Positions 6,406 through 7,489 of a stretch of DNA of 7,489 bases are shown piece by piece. The stretch is from an uncultured Clostridia bacterium. Lineage in GTDB: Bacteria; Bacillota; Clostridia; Oscillospirales; Ruminococcaceae. The stretch spans positions 1-7,489 of the forward strand of contig CANRPG010000094.1 of NCBI GenBank assembly GCA_947632425.1. The letters are read 5' to 3'. The notes under the pieces were generated by a model, which was not told where the DNA came from, did no database searches, and saw only the letters and a list, made by a program, of their open reading frames with translations. The stretch's first letter is position 1. Each line of letters starts with the position of its first letter. Made by a program: the position numbers and the translations under genes.

Positions 6406-7332
6406 ATGAAAGTGAATGAAAAAATAGTCAGCACATTGGATCAGAACGGAAACGGTCAACTTGATATTGAAGATATTATTATTTTATCAATGAAAGCCCC
6501 GGGGGTACATATCCACAGAGCTGATTTTCTCAAAAAAGAATTAACTAATAAATTTCCACAAGAAGTAATTGATAAGGCGATAGCTACCACGCCTGCCAAC
6601 GCAGGAATACCGCTGGAGAAAATCAACGAAATTGTCGATGATGTGATTAAATTTGAAAGGAATTGCGTTTCGGGAATTTCAACTGCATTGGGCGTGCCCG
6701 GCGGCTGGGCTATGGCTGCTACCATACCAGCTGATATTATACAGTATTATGGGTATACTCTCAGAGCAATACAAAAATTGTTATATTTATATGGCTTTCC
6801 CGAAATCGAATCAGAGGGAGAGGAAGTCAGACTGGATAGTCACACTATCAATCAGATAATATTGTGCCTTGGAATAATGAATGGAATTGCCGGTGCTAAC
6901 AATGCGATGAAAGGCATAGCAAGAGCATTGGCGACAGGTGTAGAGAAAAAATTACTCAATACAGCACTTACCAAAGGTACATTTTATCCGCTTGTCAAAG
7001 CAATAGCTAAATGGTTTGGCGTTAATATGACTAAAAAAGTATTTGCCGGCTTTTTCAAAAAAGCAATTCCTATTGTCGGCGGTGTTATAGGCGGCGGAAT
7101 AACATTCTTTTCATTTAAGCCTTGCTGTGTCAGATTAAAGAAAGTTCTTCAAGATACCATGCTCTCAAATCCTCAGCATATTTCTTCAAAAGAGGAAGAG
7201 GAGTATGTTACAAGTATTAAAGATGAAACAATTATCGAGGTAAACGAAGATGAAATAGTTCCTGTTGGTTTAGATGAAGATATAGAAGCAGAAGATGTTG
7301 AAGAAGCTGCCGGCGAAGATGTTGAAGAATAA
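6406..7332 (+). CDS. EF-hand-containing EcsC-like protein with acidic tail
   Basis: 308-residue protein of unknown function. Residues 12-23 form a canonical calcium-binding EF-hand loop: D12, N14, N16, G17, L19, D20 and D23 sit at loop positions 1, 3, 5, 6, 8, 9 and 12. A charged helical region follows (35-85). Residues about 87-250 resemble the EcsC family: VSGISTALGVPGG, then TIPADI (106-111), LYLYGFPEI (126-134), MNGIAGANNAMKGIARAL (158-175), and KKAIPIVGGVIGGG (218-231), a Gly-rich segment that could associate with membrane. Residues 262-308 are strongly acidic (about half Glu/Asp) and probably disordered. There is no signal peptide, so it is likely cytoplasmic or on the inner face of the membrane. 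Its DNA is clearly AT-richer than the two genes before it (roughly one third G+C near the start, about half in the GT2 gene). EcsC assignment is from pattern memory; the EF-hand is directly visible. Confidence 0.75.
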   Translation: MKVNEKIVSTLDQNGNGQLDIEDIIILSMKAPGVHIHRADFLKKELTNKFPQEVIDKAIATTPANAGIPLEKINEIVDDVIKFERNCVSGISTALGVPGGWAMAATIPADIIQYYGYTLRAIQKLLYLYGFPEIESEGEEVRLDSHTINQIILCLGIMNGIAGANNAMKGIARALATGVEKKLLNTALTKGTFYPLVKAIAKWFGVNMTKKVFAGFFKKAIPIVGGVIGGGITFFSFKPCCVRLKKVLQDTMLSNPQHISSKEEEEYVTSIKDETIIEVNEDEIVPVGLDEDIEAEDVEEAAGEDVEE

Positions 7333-7359
7333 CCCCCCTCTACCCCCGGTAGAAACCCC
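7333..7359. other. C-run tract (G-rich on minus strand) in the spacer
   Basis: Three cytosine runs of six, five and four (7333-7338, 7343-7347, 7356-7359) follow directly after a stop codon. TCTACC / GGTAGA (7339-7344 / 7348-7353) forms a 6-bp hairpin with a CCC loop. No T-run follows, so it is not a standard terminator. The minus strand has three G-runs of at least four, one short of a classical four-run quadruplex. Confidence 0.4.
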
Positions 7360-7379
7360 ATAACTCAACCTGCGGTATG

Positions 7380-7408
7380 TGTAAATTATGGCTGCTTTCA
7401 GCTATAAT
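7380..7408 (+). promoter_or_regulatory. Likely promoter of the XRE-type regulator
   Basis: A perfect TATAAT (7403-7408) is placed 17 nt after TGTAAA (7380-7385), a poor -35. The start of transcription would be near 7415, giving an 18-nt leader made almost entirely of the ribosome binding site. A weak -35 would suit a regulated or self-regulated gene. Confidence 0.5.
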
Positions 7409-7416
7409 AAAGTCTG

Positions 7417-7431
7417 AAAGGAGGTGCTCCT
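7417..7431 (+). promoter_or_regulatory. Full-length Shine-Dalgarno within a small hairpin
   Basis: AAAGGAGGTG (7417-7426) matches the 16S rRNA 3' end over ten bases and lies 6 nt before the ATG at 7433. AGGAG (7419-7423) can also pair with CTCCT (7427-7431) around a GTG triloop, which would hide the site. The stem is only 5 bp, so any effect is uncertain. Confidence 0.6.
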
Positions 7432-7432
7432 C

Positions 7433-7489
7433 ATGGATCAGATAATGATCGGAAAGTTCATAGCGGCGTGCCGCAAAGAGCAGGGGCTC
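7433..7489 (+). CDS. XRE-family transcriptional regulator, N-terminal fragment
   Basis: Only the first 19 codons are present (MDQIMIGKFIAACRKEQGL), cut by the window end. The pattern x-I-G-x-F-I-x-x-x-R-K-E-Q-G-L is the typical first helix of an XRE/Cro-type helix-turn-helix domain, in which LTQ usually follows. It would be a DNA-binding repressor or activator; targets and any C-terminal domain lie outside the window. The start is well supported by a near-perfect ribosome binding site and an upstream TATAAT. Too little is visible to tell a stand-alone regulator from one fused to a sensor or enzyme domain. Confidence 0.8.
   Translation, partial: MDQIMIGKFIAACRKEQGL

Noticed and set aside
6442..6477. 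EF-hand loop as a type I dockerin
   Set aside because: Only one calcium loop is present, at the N-terminus, with no signal peptide and no second duplicated repeat, so it does not match a dockerin.
7339..7353. TCTACC-CCC-GGTAGA hairpin as a terminator
   Set aside because: The stem is only 6 bp and is followed by AACCCC, not by a T-run.

Overview
The window looks like a chromosomal segment of a gut-type Bacillota bacterium, most likely Oscillospiraceae/Ruminococcus-like. This is inferred from several things: a lipoprotein GH26 mannanase with a Ser/Thr/Asp-rich linker, a Clostridia-style polyprenyl-phosphate sugar transferase, a C_GCAxxG_C_C protein, an EF-hand/EcsC-like protein, strong AGGAGG-type ribosome binding sites and consensus sigma-A promoters. 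There are no RNA genes, insertion sequences, CRISPR arrays or phage genes. Eight genes are present; the first and last are cut by the window edges.

Left part (1-1675): a two-domain GNAT acetyltransferase (5' end outside the window) and a DUF402 protein, a family with nucleoside di/triphosphatase activity, both on the plus strand. A strong hairpin at 1636-1665 separates them from the converging minus-strand genes.

Middle (1676-5860): a carbohydrate block. On the minus strand, a membrane-bound sugar-phosphate transferase that starts exopolysaccharide or capsule repeat units (4811 to 3423) is followed after 55 nt by a secreted lipoprotein with a CBM35-like module and a GH26 endo-mannanase-type catalytic domain (3367 to 1676). 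Divergent from these, a GT2 glycosyltransferase (5036-5860) is driven by a perfect TTGACA-N17-TATAAT promoter. The shared 224-bp intergenic region carries promoters in both directions and a small inverted repeat over the ribosome binding site of the sugar transferase. The two glycosyltransferases plausibly build a cell-surface polysaccharide. The GH26 enzyme may trim that glycan or may digest dietary mannan; the sequence does not decide.

Right part (5865-7489): a C_GCAxxG_C_C redox-type protein is translationally coupled to the GT2 gene (4-nt gap). An AT-richer gene follows, encoding a protein with an N-terminal EF-hand loop, an EcsC-like core and a very acidic tail. After a short C-run-rich spacer, an XRE-type regulator starts at 7433 behind its own promoter and runs off the window.

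Nothing here is clearly a new multi-gene system. The best candidates for a second look are the EF-hand/EcsC-like/acidic-tail protein, the GH26 enzyme tied to a polysaccharide-priming gene, and the compact divergent control region.
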